Shown here: piece by piece, positions 1 through 10,659 of the stretch
Position numbering within the stretch: position 1 is the first letter of the stretch
Layout: each line of letters begins with the position of its first letter
Source of the DNA: Mesostigma viride
Taxonomy: Eukaryota; Streptophyta; Mesostigmatophyceae; Mesostigmatales; Mesostigmataceae
Direction: 5' to 3'
DNA length: 64,000 nucleotides
Assembly: GCA_009746045.1 (NCBI GenBank)
Contig: RPFO01000213.1
Span: forward strand, 8,820,781 to 8,884,780
Program-made: the position numbers and the translations under genes
The notes under the pieces: model-generated
Told to the model about the DNA's origin: nothing
Databases searched by the model: none
What the model saw: the letters and a program-made list of their open reading frames with translations, nothing else

Positions 1-146
1 AACAACAACAACAACAACAACAACAACAAGAATGCTCATCTCTCCCACCCATTTACTCTCCCAACGTTTTACGACCGTCAGATGGGTGAATCTGACGGAC
101 GGACGGACAGGTACACCCGAGAACCGCACAGATGTAGCCGAAATCA

Positions 147-147
147 C

Positions 148-204
<57 letters not shown>

Positions 205-205
205 C
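147..205. repeat. (CAA)n tract at the 5' junction of a LINE
   Basis: Uninterrupted CAA trinucleotides of about 59 bp. LINE-homologous sequence begins immediately after the last repeat. A shorter (AAC)n tract occupies bases 1-30. The intervening 31-146 has no recognisable gene. A matching (CAA)n tract closes the LINE at its 3' end, so the element sits inside one microsatellite or has duplicated it. Confidence 0.9.
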
Positions 206-256
206 CAGGCGTCCCTCGCCTCAATAAAAAGCTGCTGGCTGACGATGCCCCGCCTT

Positions 257-3200
257 TCGGCGCTCCCTAGTCCGAGAACAATGGCGGGACTGGAAAACCA
301 AGCAAGTAGAATACCCAAGCACTACTCTCTGGATGCAAGCATGCCTCTCGCACATCCTTGACTCCTCTAAGGCCTACGATCTAGAACAACGCCGCATAAA
401 AGGCAAAGACTACAATTACTACAAACGCGTTATTACTATGTTGCAATCCAAACCCCGCCTAGCCCCGCACGAGTTAACACGACTGCAACTGTGCCAGACT
501 GAGATGGATAAGCTACGCCTTGAACGCCACGCAGAAGCCCTAGATGTGGAAAATACATGGTGGCATGTCAAGGGTGAACGAATGAATAAGGAATTCTTTG
601 CATTTATCCCACCCCCGCGCTCACAAACCACCATCACAGAAATTACAGACGAGACTGGCACCCATACCACCCCCAAGACATCCTACAATCTGGACATGCT
701 TTTTTCTCCACCCTGTTCCGGACAGAACCCGACCCCTCTGCAAATACAGCCACACAAAAAATCCTCGATGCAATTCCCCACCGCCTCTCTCCGTCACAAC
801 AAGCTCTACTAGACGCCAGCCCCACTATGGAAGAAACATCTCTAGCACTCCAACATCTCAAAACCGGTAGCGCACCTGGTGCAGATGGCCTTCCAGTAGA
901 GTTTTTTAAAACGTTCTGGCCCCTCATAGGCAGGGATCTATACCAATGCATCCTGGAAATCTGGAACACCGAAACTGTTGTGGGCCAGTGGTCGGAAACA
1001 ATCCTCATCCTCTTACACAAAAAAGGGGATAAAACAAGTTGGAAAAATTATAGACCCATTCGCATGCTCACAGTCCCTTACAAACTAGCCAGCAAACTCT
1101 TGCAACGCCGTTTCTACAGTGTACTAGATAATCTGATCGGCCCGGAACAAGTTGGATTCAGGTCCAACCTACACATCAGCGACAGCATCACCATGATCAT
1201 GGACATTGTTGATGACGCATGGCGCAACAATATTATAGGTCTTATTTTATTTTGGGATTTTGAAAAGGCATTCGACCGCATATGTTGGAAATACCTCGAG
1301 GCTATACTACACGGGCTTGGATTTGGACCTAAACTTATTAAGGTCAGTCTAGGCATGATCAAATCCCTCACTTGGCACCTACTAATTAATGGACATAAAT
1401 CCCAAATAGGCCATAGCACACGCTCTCTCCCACAAGGCGACTGTCTCTCTCCCCTTCTCTTTCTGCTCGCTCACGCTGGCCTCTTCTTTCTTCATCAACA
1501 GGACAGCCGTATTCAAGGCTACCCCCTCCCTCACCACACACGTGGTCTGTTTCAAACTGCTTACGCCGATGACACTACTAACATTTGCACCTCCCTGCGT
1601 GATGTTGATGCTGTGCTTGACAACATATCTACATACTGTACCGCCTCCCAACAACGCTGCAACGTGCAAAAGTCCACGGGCTTGCATATTGGCAGAACAA
1701 CCAACCCGACTCTCCAACCTACTAACCTGGCGGTGACATGGGTCCCGCCAGGAGGATACCACCTTTTGCATAACTGCCCTATCGGTCGGACAGCCGAAGG
1801 GAGGTTATTGGAAGTCAAAACCTTTTTATACGACGAATCACAACAACTGGGCAAACTTACTGGTGTACAACAGGTGGCCAACCGCTGGGCTGGCGTACAC
1901 CGCCTCAGCCTCCGGGGCAAGGTCCTCGTTACGAACCAGCTGCTGTTCTCCAAGCTGCTGTACTTCGGTCAGGCCCACCCACCGGATGAACACACCGTGT
2001 CTCTTATTCAACGACTGGGGCATAACTTTGTTTGGAAAAAATCGAGCGATCTCAGCCGCCAGGTACACGGATGGATCAGAGAGTCAATGTCTTTTATGCC
2101 GTGGCCTCTTGGAGGACTAGGCTTACACAATATGCAATGGCGTTTATGGTCTGTGTATGCCAAACAAGTTATCTCTGCCCACATTGGTGTCAACACCACC
2201 CTGGATGTCTTCTGGCACGTGTAACCCTCTCACGTCTTACTCATCACTCCAATGGTATTTCCTGGCACTCTGGAGCCGCACTGCTTACTGCTCGCCTCCC
2301 CTCCCCGAAGCTCACCAGAGGTCTTCCTTGGTACTGGGCTCGTATATGGCAAGGCTTTATGGCACTTAAACCCGACCGCCTACTATTCCCCACACTACGT
2401 GAGGAAGTTGCACGCCAACCCCTATTCTTTAATGATATATACCTCAACCCCCTTAATCGCCCCTTTGGATGCTTAAGTGGCCCTAACCCCTATGAAGGCT
2501 TCATAACATCCCCCCACCCTGTAACCACTATTCTCCACCTGTATATTCTCCACGGTGACTGCTACCGCCTCTTAACATATAACGAACTGGCTGCCTGGGT
2601 CCCCAATATGCCTACTTATGCTGCCTGGGCCGCGCTAGTACAAGCCATACCCCCCGCTGGCACACACTCATGACTTCTCCCCGTGCCCCCTATAAAGCTG
2701 GTGAATGGTGCTGCTTTTGTCCATACAGCACGACCGCAACATGCTCGGGGAAGGTGATCGCAGAACTCCCCCTTGGAACCCTGCACGTTCAACTACTGGC
2801 GCCGCTGAGCGGCCACAATGGCTGTCTGGCTCAACTTACAACTGCAGTGGTGTTCCTCCCCACCCAGCTATGCCACCGGATTCGGGTTGTACCTTGGTCC
2901 CTTGAACAATCATGTGTATACCAACCCAACCCCAACCTTCCAGACGCTGCTATTATTTGGCTACATGTGGGATCAACCCGCCTGGACATGTTGTCATTGG
3001 ATCCAGTGGAATTTGGCTGGGTGCTAAATCAGGGTGACAGCAGAATTGTAAAAGGCCTTTACGAGTACACGGCAGAGTGGGGCTACACAATGCTCTTGCA
3101 TAAAAACCATCAATTCCACCCCGGACGGACACGCTGGGGCGCTACTGAGTGGCCTGGCCACACCTGGGTCCGCAACATCACCCTCGCCGCTGACCACCCG

Positions 3201-3809
3201 CTGATTGATCGCCGCGCGACCGACGTACAACACCTCTTGATGCACCGGTCCATCGGGGTCGGGGAGATCCTCCACCGGCGATTTCAACACCCTGCTACAT
3301 GTTTATGTACCAACCCCACTGAAACTGTGGAACACCGATTTTTATGGTGTAACCTCCAGGGAGTTTGGACCTGGTTGATTGGTTTATGGGCAGCCTGGAC
3401 GTCTGAGCCTATCATACCGGTGTCTACCCGCTCAATTATCTTTGGCATCACTGGCACCCCTGGCCTTGAGCTCACCTTTTCACAACAAGCGTGGATATGG
3501 CTCCGCACATGCATGTTATATACAATCTGGACGGTGCGAAACGATGTGGTGTTCAATAGGCGCACAGTTTTCGACAAAGCTGGGGTTCTCTCACGCTTCA
3601 TTTACCTATGGAACTCCGGCATGCGACGCTACTGGATGGTTGCAAATGAACAAAACAAAATCTGGGACCCTGGCGCGGACCAGGATAAGCCCAGCCCACT
3701 TGAGATCTTTCATGACCTCATGGGCAAAAACAGGATCTTTACCCACATGCCCAATGACAACCCATTAGAAGTCCAGTGGCTTCCGTGGTCTAGTAAGGCT
3801 CCGTTTTAG
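257..3809 (+). pseudogene. LINE ORF2 remnant: reverse transcriptase plus zf-RVT-like C terminus
   Basis: Decayed ORF2 of a LINE, which would copy its RNA into DNA at a nicked target by target-primed reverse transcription. The RT core lies in the frame 827-2224. Motif A is FWDFEKAFDRICW, motif B is LPQGDCLSPLLFLL, and motif C is AYADDTT with both catalytic aspartates. The upstream frame (333-812) matches the linker between endonuclease and RT of the minus-strand LINE at 11793-15963. The last frame (2670-3809) has a Cys-Cys-His-Cys cluster, CLCTNPTETVEHRFLWC, like the zinc finger found after RT in plant and algal LINEs. At least four frameshifts separate these pieces. The endonuclease domain is missing because of 5' truncation. 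Confidence 0.88.
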
Positions 3810-3890
3810 CCACTGACATCTTGATACCCTAGGCTTAGCAGGGATTACCTATTGGCTATATTTGGAATAAACGTACACCTATTTACCTGG

Positions 3891-3892
<2 letters not shown>

Positions 3893-3965
<73 letters not shown>
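3893..3965. repeat. (CAA)n 3' tail of LINE C
   Basis: About 24 CAA units directly follow the LINE 3' end. No polyA is present, so this is either a templated microsatellite tail or part of the target microsatellite. Confidence 0.9.
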
Positions 3966-4026
3966 CTTGAACTAGTCTATTCTATTCATGCGCTGACTTT
4001 ACCGCGCGGCCATGACCGGCGTTGAA

Positions 4027-4113
4027 TCCCACTGAAATGTCGATACGTGGTACCTAATGATATTCCTATTGGTTAATAAAAATACCCATTTACCCGGAAA
4101 TCCCACTGAAATG
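4027..4113 (+). mobile_element. 61-bp LINE 3'-end insertion with 13-bp TSD
   Basis: Bases 4040-4100 are a severely 5'-truncated LINE 3' end (TTAATAAAAATACCCATTTA then CCCGGAAA). They are flanked by a perfect direct repeat TCCCACTGAAATG at 4027-4039 and 4101-4113. This is a clear target-primed reverse transcription footprint. Confidence 0.9.
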
Positions 4114-4193
4114 AACTGAACACCGTGCGGCAAGTCATCAATCGTCAACGGCGTCAACTCTTGCAAGTACATATCTGACTAGTCCTTTTTAGA

Positions 4194-4681
4194 TACCGTA
4201 GTGGCTGAAATCACATAGCGAATAAATCTTTTCGAATGACCCCCCGAAAAGTGCTAAAATAATACTTCAATTTACCCCGTAAAGTATTAAACCGGGAGGC
4301 GCTACACCTGTTTCTGGCTGCAGGCCGCGGCGCAGCTAGATGAAGTGGAGCGCCGCGCTTGCCGCGCCGCGCCGCGTTGCGCCAGATTGAGAACCCGTTC
4401 AAGTAGCACTGATTAGGGGCCCTATTAGCACTGATTAGGGCCTTATGTCATACTGACCATATCACTTAATTGTCAGATAGGAACTGCGCTTGGTGGGTAA
4501 TTAATGTACTTGATAGGTTAGAATCCAAGTCAGACACTGAACTAGGTGCCCTAATATAAACAAGCTCCCGGGCTCGAAGTTTACCTAACCCGGGCTGAAC
4601 TTTCCCCGCAAAGTGTCAAAACCATGCAGAAAAACCCTCGAAAAATTATTTATTCGCAATGTGATTTCAGCCACTACGGTA
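4194..4681. mobile_element. MITE-like non-autonomous DNA transposon with TA-flanked TIRs
   Basis: Terminal inverted repeats of about 33 bp with few mismatches start CCGTAGTGGCTGAAATCACA at 4196 and mirror at 4679. Both ends abut TA, the usual target duplication of Tc1/mariner-type elements. The 490-bp interior has internal inverted repeats and a duplicated CACTGATTAGGG motif but no coding capacity. The superfamily is inferred from the TA duplication only. Confidence 0.75.
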
Positions 4682-5176
4682 AGGATCATGTAATAAGTGG
4701 ATATATCTATTTTTTTTTTTAATTGCTTAAATGTACAGTATTTATTGAATTTAATTCAGGCTTCTTGCTGCGATACCTGTACTTACTGATTTCAGTGAAT
4801 TTCACTTTTTCCGTTTCACCGGAATTTCACTTTTTTTTTTTTTTTTTTCGGGGAAATGGGTATATTTTTATTAGCCAATTATGGACCAAAGAGGTGAGAG
4901 GGGAAATGAGTATCAGCGAATCCTAATTAAGGTGGGCACCAGTGTGAGATCATACGCCGTATAATACGGTATAATACGGTGTAATACGTAATACGCTGGC
5001 TTTTAGCGTATGATTTTTCATACGTAATACGTTTTAGCGCATAATGACGTATAATACCGTATAATACCGTATAATGCCGTGTTTTCCGCGTTTTTTTTAC
5101 GTTTTGCGCGGCTAGGATGCCAGAACGACAGGGCAACGATTTGAAGCCACAGATTTCGTATCTCTACTATAAGTAC

Positions 5177-6928
5177 CAGAGTGAGATCATACGCCGTATA
5201 ATACGGTATAATACGGTATAATACGTAATACGCTGGCTTTTAGCGTATGATTTTTCATACGTAATACGAATTAGCGCATAATGACGTATAATACCGTATA
5301 ATACCGTATAATGCCGTGTTTTCCGCGTTTTTTTTACGTTTTGCGTGGCTAGGATGCCAGAACGACAGGGCAACGATTTGAAGCCACAGATTTCGTATCT
5401 CTACTATAAGTACTGACCCGTCTGAACTTTCACAATTCGACGCGATCTTATTTTGACATTGTGGTGCACAGTGCGCGCACCGTGCGGAGGTGGCCATGGC
5501 GACGTGCGTTCCGTTAAAATATGGCTAATCCGGCGGGCGACAGGCGAAAAAATTAAGCCGATGGTTAAAAGTGATGTTCTATTATGATGTTTCATAGCAA
5601 GATCTGCACTATTTGCAAATTCGCTGCCTTTGTTGGTACAGATTTGGACGGGGGTCTCATCCAACGTCAATTTGGCCGCGATGAATAATCTAGCATGTGT
5701 GCCTGCGACGGTAGAACTCGACATTCGTGGGTTAGTTTGATGCAGCAAGAGCCGTTTAGTAACGGACACCATGAAAATAACCTAAGCATCTTCGATCTGC
5801 GGCCATTTCCTGTCATTTCTAAAATGATCTCGTTCAGGCCTGCGCGATCCGCGGTTAATCCATCCATGGCTGGCTGGCTTTTCTTGCGCGCCTGGGTAGG
5901 AAATAATGCCGGCCGTGGTACGTTGATTTGCCGCATGTCACCGCCCAGTCTGTTTGCGCTCTTAATGAACCTGGCATGAAACTTTTTGCGCCGTTTCTGG
6001 GTTTTTCTTGCTATTTTGTTCTCCACTTGTTGCAGTTGTGCTATCAGATTTTCCGCAGCTTTCAATGGTTTTCCTTACGCTGCGTATGCCATGCTTCCTA
6101 AAGCTACCCAGAATTGATCGGGCAGTTATCTGGCTTTGCTACGCTTCCTGTATGGAGGTTTTCACACGGTAGACATTCTATATTGCGTAGTCAAGGACCC
6201 TAGCTGCCTGGGAGCGGCATCACCGTTGCAAGGAGCTGGCGAGCTCATAGACGCCTGTCATGCTCTTCAGCCTGCTGGAAAACAAGGTTGTTGTATGGAA
6301 GGTGAGAATATGTGAGTTACTTATCACATCCCCACCTGTTTAGCCTCCGTGGTTCCCCAACGGGGACACGAGATTAATTAATATTAATTAATTAATTCAG
6401 TTAATTAATTAATTAATGCACACCACGAGTCACACACCTGTAGTCACATGCAGCTCAGTATATTCACATAGCATCGCACCATGCAAACATACTACATGCA
6501 TTAATTGTATACTACTGTAGTATTTGCGTGCATGCACAGCCACATATATATATTAAAATATATAATTACTTGCATCAAAGTGAAGGCACCCAAGTAAACA
6601 TAACCAATATAAAGCCACATATATACACATACACACAATTATGCATGCGCACGTTTACATTCTCAGTATTACATGCAATACATCGATCGTGTCCACAATA
6701 TCCACCGTATAGAGTATAGCCGAGGGTAGGGCAACCTTGGATTATGTCCAAAACAGTGTTAAAAACATGTATGTGGATTGATGGTGGGTGTCTTAAAATG
6801 TGTAAAATCAGAGTATTCTGAGTGTGTCCGTACGAAAACGTATAATACCGTATTATACCGTATTATACCGTATTATACATTATACTCCACCGTGACCGTA
6901 TAACGCGTATAACGTACGATCTCACTCT
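5177..6928. mobile_element. MULE-like TIR transposon, inner copy inserted into the outer copy
   Basis: A complete copy of the same family, starting CAGAGTGAGATCATACG and ending in its inverse, sits inside the outer copy. It is flanked by the 9-bp direct repeat TATAAGTAC at 5168-5176 and 6929-6937. The same site is single and intact inside the inner copy at 5405-5413. Internal sequence is about 99 percent identical to the outer copy by eye; differences are scattered substitutions such as at 5745 versus 7269. The interior includes a (TTAA)n tract at 6363-6418. Confidence 0.9.
5667..6065 (-). CDS. Basic short ORF inside MULE-like element (inner copy)
   Basis: An open frame of about 130 codons without an obvious ATG. 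Its N-terminal part is Lys/Arg/Gln-rich and looks helical (LIAQLQQVENKIARKTQKRR). A possible donor follows at the AAGATGCTTAG|GTTATT position near 5787. The frame is intact in both element copies, which are too similar for that to prove selection. I do not recognise it. It may be a relic of an element gene rather than a functional protein. Confidence 0.3.
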   Translation of the reverse strand: MKAAENLIAQLQQVENKIARKTQKRRKKFHARFIKSANRLGGDMRQINVPRPALFPTQARKKSQPAMDGLTADRAGLNEIILEMTGNGRRSKMLRLFSWCPLLNGSCCIKLTHECRVLPSQAHMLDYSSRPN

Positions 6929-7190
6929 TATAAGTACTGACCCGTCTGAACTTTCACAATTCGACGCGATCTTATTTTGACATTGTGGTGCACAGTGCGC
7001 GCACCGTGCGGAGGTGGCCATGGCGACGTGCGTTCCGTTAAAATATGGCTAATCCGGCGGGCGACAGGCGAAAAAATTAAGCCGATGGTTAAAAGTGATG
7101 TTCTATTATGATGTTTCATAGCAAGATCTGCACTATTTGCAAATTCGCTGCCTTTGTTGGTACAGATTTGCACGGGGGTCTCATCCAACG

Positions 7191-7589
7191 TCAATTTGGC
7201 CGCGATGAATAATCTAGCATGTGTGCCTGCGACGGTAGAACTCGACATTCGTGGGTTATTTTGATGCAGCAAGAGCCGTTTAGTAACGGACACCATGAAA
7301 ATAACCTAAGCATCTTCGATCTGCGGCCATTTCCTGTCATTTCTAAAATGATTTCGTTCAGGCCTTCGCGATCCGCGGTTAATCCATCCATGGCTGGCTG
7401 GCTTTTCTTGCGCGCCTGGGTAGGAAATAATGCCGGCCGTAGTACGTTGATTTGCCGCATGTCACCGCCCAGTCTGTTTGCGCTCTTAATGAACCTGGCA
7501 TGAAACTTTTTGCGCCGTTTCTGGGTTTTTCTTGCTATTTTGTTCTCCACTTGTTGCAGTTGTGCTATCAGATTTTCCGCAGCTTTCAA
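7191..7589 (-). CDS. Same basic short ORF in the outer MULE-like copy
   Basis: Equivalent of the 5667-6065 frame in the outer copy, with a few amino-acid differences (for example P to L and A to E). No known domain was recognised. Confidence 0.3.
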   Translation of the reverse strand: MKAAENLIAQLQQVENKIARKTQKRRKKFHARFIKSANRLGGDMRQINVLRPALFPTQARKKSQPAMDGLTADREGLNEIILEMTGNGRRSKMLRLFSWCPLLNGSCCIKITHECRVLPSQAHMLDYSSRPN

Positions 7590-8148
7590 TGGTTTTCCTT
7601 ACGCTGCGTATGCCATGCTTCCTAAAGCTACCCAGAATTGATCGGGCAGTTATCTGGCTTTGCTACGCTTCCTGTATGGAGGTTTTCACATGGTAGACAT
7701 TCTATATTGCGTAGTCAAGGACCCTAGCTGCCTGGGAGCGGCATCACCGTTGCAAGGAGCTGGCGAGCTCATAGACGCCTGTCATGCTCTTCAGCCTGCT
7801 GGAAAACAAGGTTGTTGTATGGAAGGTGAGAATATGTGAGTTACTTATCACATCCCCACCTGTTTAGCCTCCGTGGTTCCCCAACGGGGACACGAGATTA
7901 ATTAATATTAATTAATTAATTCAGTTAATTAATTAATTAATGCACACCACGAGTCACACACCTGTAGTCACATGCAGCTCAGTATATTCACATAGCATCG
8001 CACCATGCAAACATACTACATGCATTAATTGTATACTACTGTAGTATTTGCGTGCATGCACAGCCACATATATATATTAAAATATATAATTACTTGCATC
8101 AAAGTGAAGGCACCCAAGTAAACATAACCAATATAAAGCCACATATAT

Positions 8149-8950
8149 TCATTGAGAATGATAGATTACGGAGGTGAGATAGGCATGCAACATAAGGAAA
8201 AACCCGATAACTGGGAGAATAACCCTGAAGAAATTAATAGTAATCTGACACAGACATCCAAGGATCACGCCAGCGGCACAAGGTACAACTAACTAGACAT
8301 CACAAAACTACACGCAGCAACAGCGCTGCCGGCCCACCATGCAGGCCTGGAAGGGATCTAGACCGCATGGGTCGCGACAAAGTCGGCCCGGGTGCGGCGG
8401 AATAACACATCAGCCACGGTGCGAGTGAGGGCGAGTGACAGGCGCTGCCGCCAATACGAGGACCACGTGCGGGCCGACCACGGGGCGGTCTGACCCTCGA
8501 GGTCGAGGCGGTCTTCACGGCGCTGGCAGCACTCGTGGAAAAACTCCGCTGTCTTGGGGCCCATGGCCCCGAACTCCTCAAGGACAAAGGGGATGACCCG
8601 GTGGGGCCCCACATTGCCGTAGGAGGCAAACTTGTCGCGCTCAGCCACAGTGGCAGCAGCGCCGGCATCCACAGCCGCCCGGAGGATGTGGCGACCGGAA
8701 AGCGGCCGAGCCACGGAGACATCGATGAGCAGGTGGCAACCCTGCCCGTCGTAGTCAAGCACGGTAATGTCGGGGCGGTGGTTGGGTGAGTAGAGGGCGG
8801 CCCCATCCGCGTCCTCGCACTTGATGGTGGAGTGGGGAAAGACCGACCGAACCATGGCACACACCACCCGGAGGAGAGCGGTATGGAGATAGAGGAACCA
8901 GTTCTGGTTCTGCTGGCCACCCATGCACGCGATGTAGTGCGTCCCAGTAT
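8149..8950 (-). mobile_element. 5'-truncated retrotransposon fragment inserted in the outer MULE copy
   Basis: 802 bp flanked by the direct repeat AGCCACATATAT (8137-8148 and 8951-8962). The empty site is visible in the inner MULE copy near 6614-6625. The minus strand encodes the C terminus of a retrotransposon ORF, followed by about 200 bp of 3' UTR. No polyA tail is evident. Confidence 0.85.
8358..8950 (-). pseudogene. Retrotransposon ORF C terminus with nuclease-like motif
   Basis: The frame is open from the truncation point to a stop at 8358, about 198 codons. It contains NHRPDITVLDYDG followed by CHLLIDVSVARPL. This recalls the PD-(D/E)XK-type region at the C terminus of several algal and fungal non-LTR retrotransposons, although the expected lysine is replaced. 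The part LRAAVDAGAAATVAERDKFA and VIPFVLEEFGAMG is also typical of that C-terminal module. RT is absent because of 5' truncation. The family assignment is from memory of motif shape and needs a profile search. Confidence 0.55.
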
Positions 8951-9300
8951 AGCCACATATATACACATACACACAATTATGCATGCGCACGTTTACATTC
9001 TCAGTATTACATGCAATACATCGATCGTGTCCACAATATCCACCGTATAGAGTATAGCCGAGGGTAGGGCAACCTTGGATTATGTCCAAAACAGTGTTAA
9101 AAACATGTGGATTGATGGTGGGTGTCTTAAAATGTGTAAAATCAGAGTATTCTGAGTGTGTCCGTACGAAAACGTATAATACCGTATTATACCGTATTAT
9201 ACCGTATTATACATTATACTCCACCGTGACCGTATAACGCGTATAACGTACGATCTCACTCTGGTGGGCACACACACGTGTGGAGGTGACAGGTGAAAGG

Positions 9301-10640
9301 CTAATAGGGCGCGTTATTAGACCAGGGAAGCCAGTGGACCTGAGTCATGTCGCCGTGAGGCATAATGGTGAATACCTGGTTACGGCCCAGTAGATCATGA
9401 AAAAGCTGGAGCGGGGTGGGCTTGTCGTTATTGGGCCCTGGGTCCCACACCCGGCCTGTGTTGTTCCTGAGCCAACAGCCAGTATCGGCGCATAGCCGCA
9501 TTCCATAGGTATATAAAGCGCCGGACTACGCCGCGGGTATACTCCTCGCGGGCATTAAAGACTGTCTCGTTGCGTATGGTCCAGATCGCGTATAGCATAG
9601 TAGTGCGCAGCCGTATCCATTCTGCTTGGGAAGCTGAAAGCTCGGTCCCTGGTGTGCCATGGCCATACCGAAAATGATGGTTCGCACGCTAATTGGGAGA
9701 TTGGGTGGCGATGCCGTCCATGCGGCCCAAAGCCACTTCCAAACCCCTGGGAGATTACAGAAAAGGAACCGGTGCTCAATGGTTTCCGTCACTAGGGTGC
9801 GTGCACAGGCATGATGCATCATGACCAAAACGCTCGTGGAGCGTAGCGCAGACCCCTATCGCCCTATGCATCAGAAGATGTTGTACATCAGTGGCCCTGC
9901 GGTCCACGAGAGGGTGGTTTACCGCCAGGGTAATCAGCTTAACCCAGGTGTAGCCCGGCCATTGTATTCCCCAGCGGGCTCGGCCCGGATGGGGCTGATG
10001 GTACGTATGCAACAAGATATCATAACCCCAATCTGCGGTGTACTCAAAGATACATTTGCTGGTTCTGATGTCCCCCTTGGTTAAGACCCATCCAAATTCA
10101 ACCGGGTCTAGATGTAGTAAATCGAGCCGTGTGTTGCCCACGTGTAGCCATGTAATGCTCCCAACCGGGGATAATGGGTCCGGCCGGATCACGCAAGATC
10201 TTGGCACAGACCATCAATGGGACTACGCGTATGCGGTGACACTGGGAAGATGGCGTGTACGCATATAAGGTGGATAGTTGATACAGACACCCATTGTGGC
10301 CAGGAATAGCTTCCAGCAGTTGTAGTTGGAGCCCATCATGTGGCAGAACCGTCACGACTAAACCTTTGCACGCAGGCGTGACTCCGTCGGCGTAGAAGCT
10401 AACCCAGTCGCCGGTTATAATAGGCTTGCGTGGGGCAGTCATCAATGTGCACATGCCACACCGCTGGTATCGCACTTATAAGGGTTTGCCACGCTTGCAG
10501 GGAGGGCATGTGGGAGACCCAAGTGCTGACCTCGTCGTAGCTGAGCCGTCGATACGTAGCGCCGTGCCCCAGGTAGAGGTCCAGCACCCTGACAATCGGC
10601 GGTGATGCGCGCAGAAAGCCATCATACGGGTTGTGTCCGT
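9301..10640 (-). pseudogene. LINE A copy 1 ORF2 C-terminal remnant
   Basis: Minus-strand frames 10399-10587, 10098-10475, 9776-10207, 9526-9828 and 9301-9501 give, in order, the post-RT region, the segment RLDLLHLDPVEFGWVLTKGD, a CLCTHPS...EHRFLFC zinc-finger-like cluster, and the terminal HWLPWSNNAPY. Each matches LINE C at 2670-3809. Frameshifts interrupt the reading frame several times. Confidence 0.85.
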
Positions 10641-10659
10641 GGAGAGTTCCGATGAATTT

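Larger units (their letters stand above)
206..3965 (+). mobile_element. 5'-truncated non-LTR retrotransposon (LINE family C) with (CAA)n tail
   Basis: The element begins just after the endonuclease region: its first codons match the end of the AP-endonuclease reading frame of the related minus-strand LINE near 15440. It then contains reverse transcriptase and a C-terminal CCHC-like finger. A short 3' UTR after the stop at 3809 contains GGAATAAACG and ends CACCTATTTACCTGGAAA followed by (CAA)n. Related 3' ends recur at 4040-4100, 20728-20967 and 20984-21284. Coding frames are broken near 258, 812-827, 2130 and 2670, so the copy is dead. It is flanked on both sides by (CAA)n. Confidence 0.9.
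4940..9262. mobile_element. MULE-like TIR transposon, outer copy
   Basis: Left end CAGTGTGAGATCATACG and right end inverse AGAGTGAGATCGTACG form TIRs that continue into AT-rich TATACGG-type subterminal repeats. The element is flanked by a perfect 9-bp direct repeat GGTGGGCAC (4931-4939 and 9263-9271) that is single in the uninterrupted LINE at 10742. A 9-bp TSD and long TIRs match Mutator-like elements. The element proper is 4940-5176 plus 6938-9262. It is interrupted by a second copy of itself and by a retrotransposon fragment. No MULE transposase is encoded, so it is non-autonomous. Confidence 0.85.
4831..10644 (-). mobile_element. LINE family A, copy 1 (minus), split by a MULE-like element
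   Basis: The 3' end on the minus strand (TAATAAAAATATACCCATTT, then CCCCG and an A tract) lies at 4831-4939. The rest of the copy resumes at 9263 and runs to about 10644. The two parts join exactly once the inserted element and one copy of its 9-bp TSD are removed: the uninterrupted sequence is seen in LINE A copy 2 at 10737-10760. Only the C-terminal part of ORF2 is present. The 5' end is truncated. Confidence 0.9.

Noticed and set aside
5405-9262. Simple 1.5-kb tandem duplication
   Set aside because: Two distinct 9-bp TSDs and TIRs at each boundary show nested transposon insertions instead.
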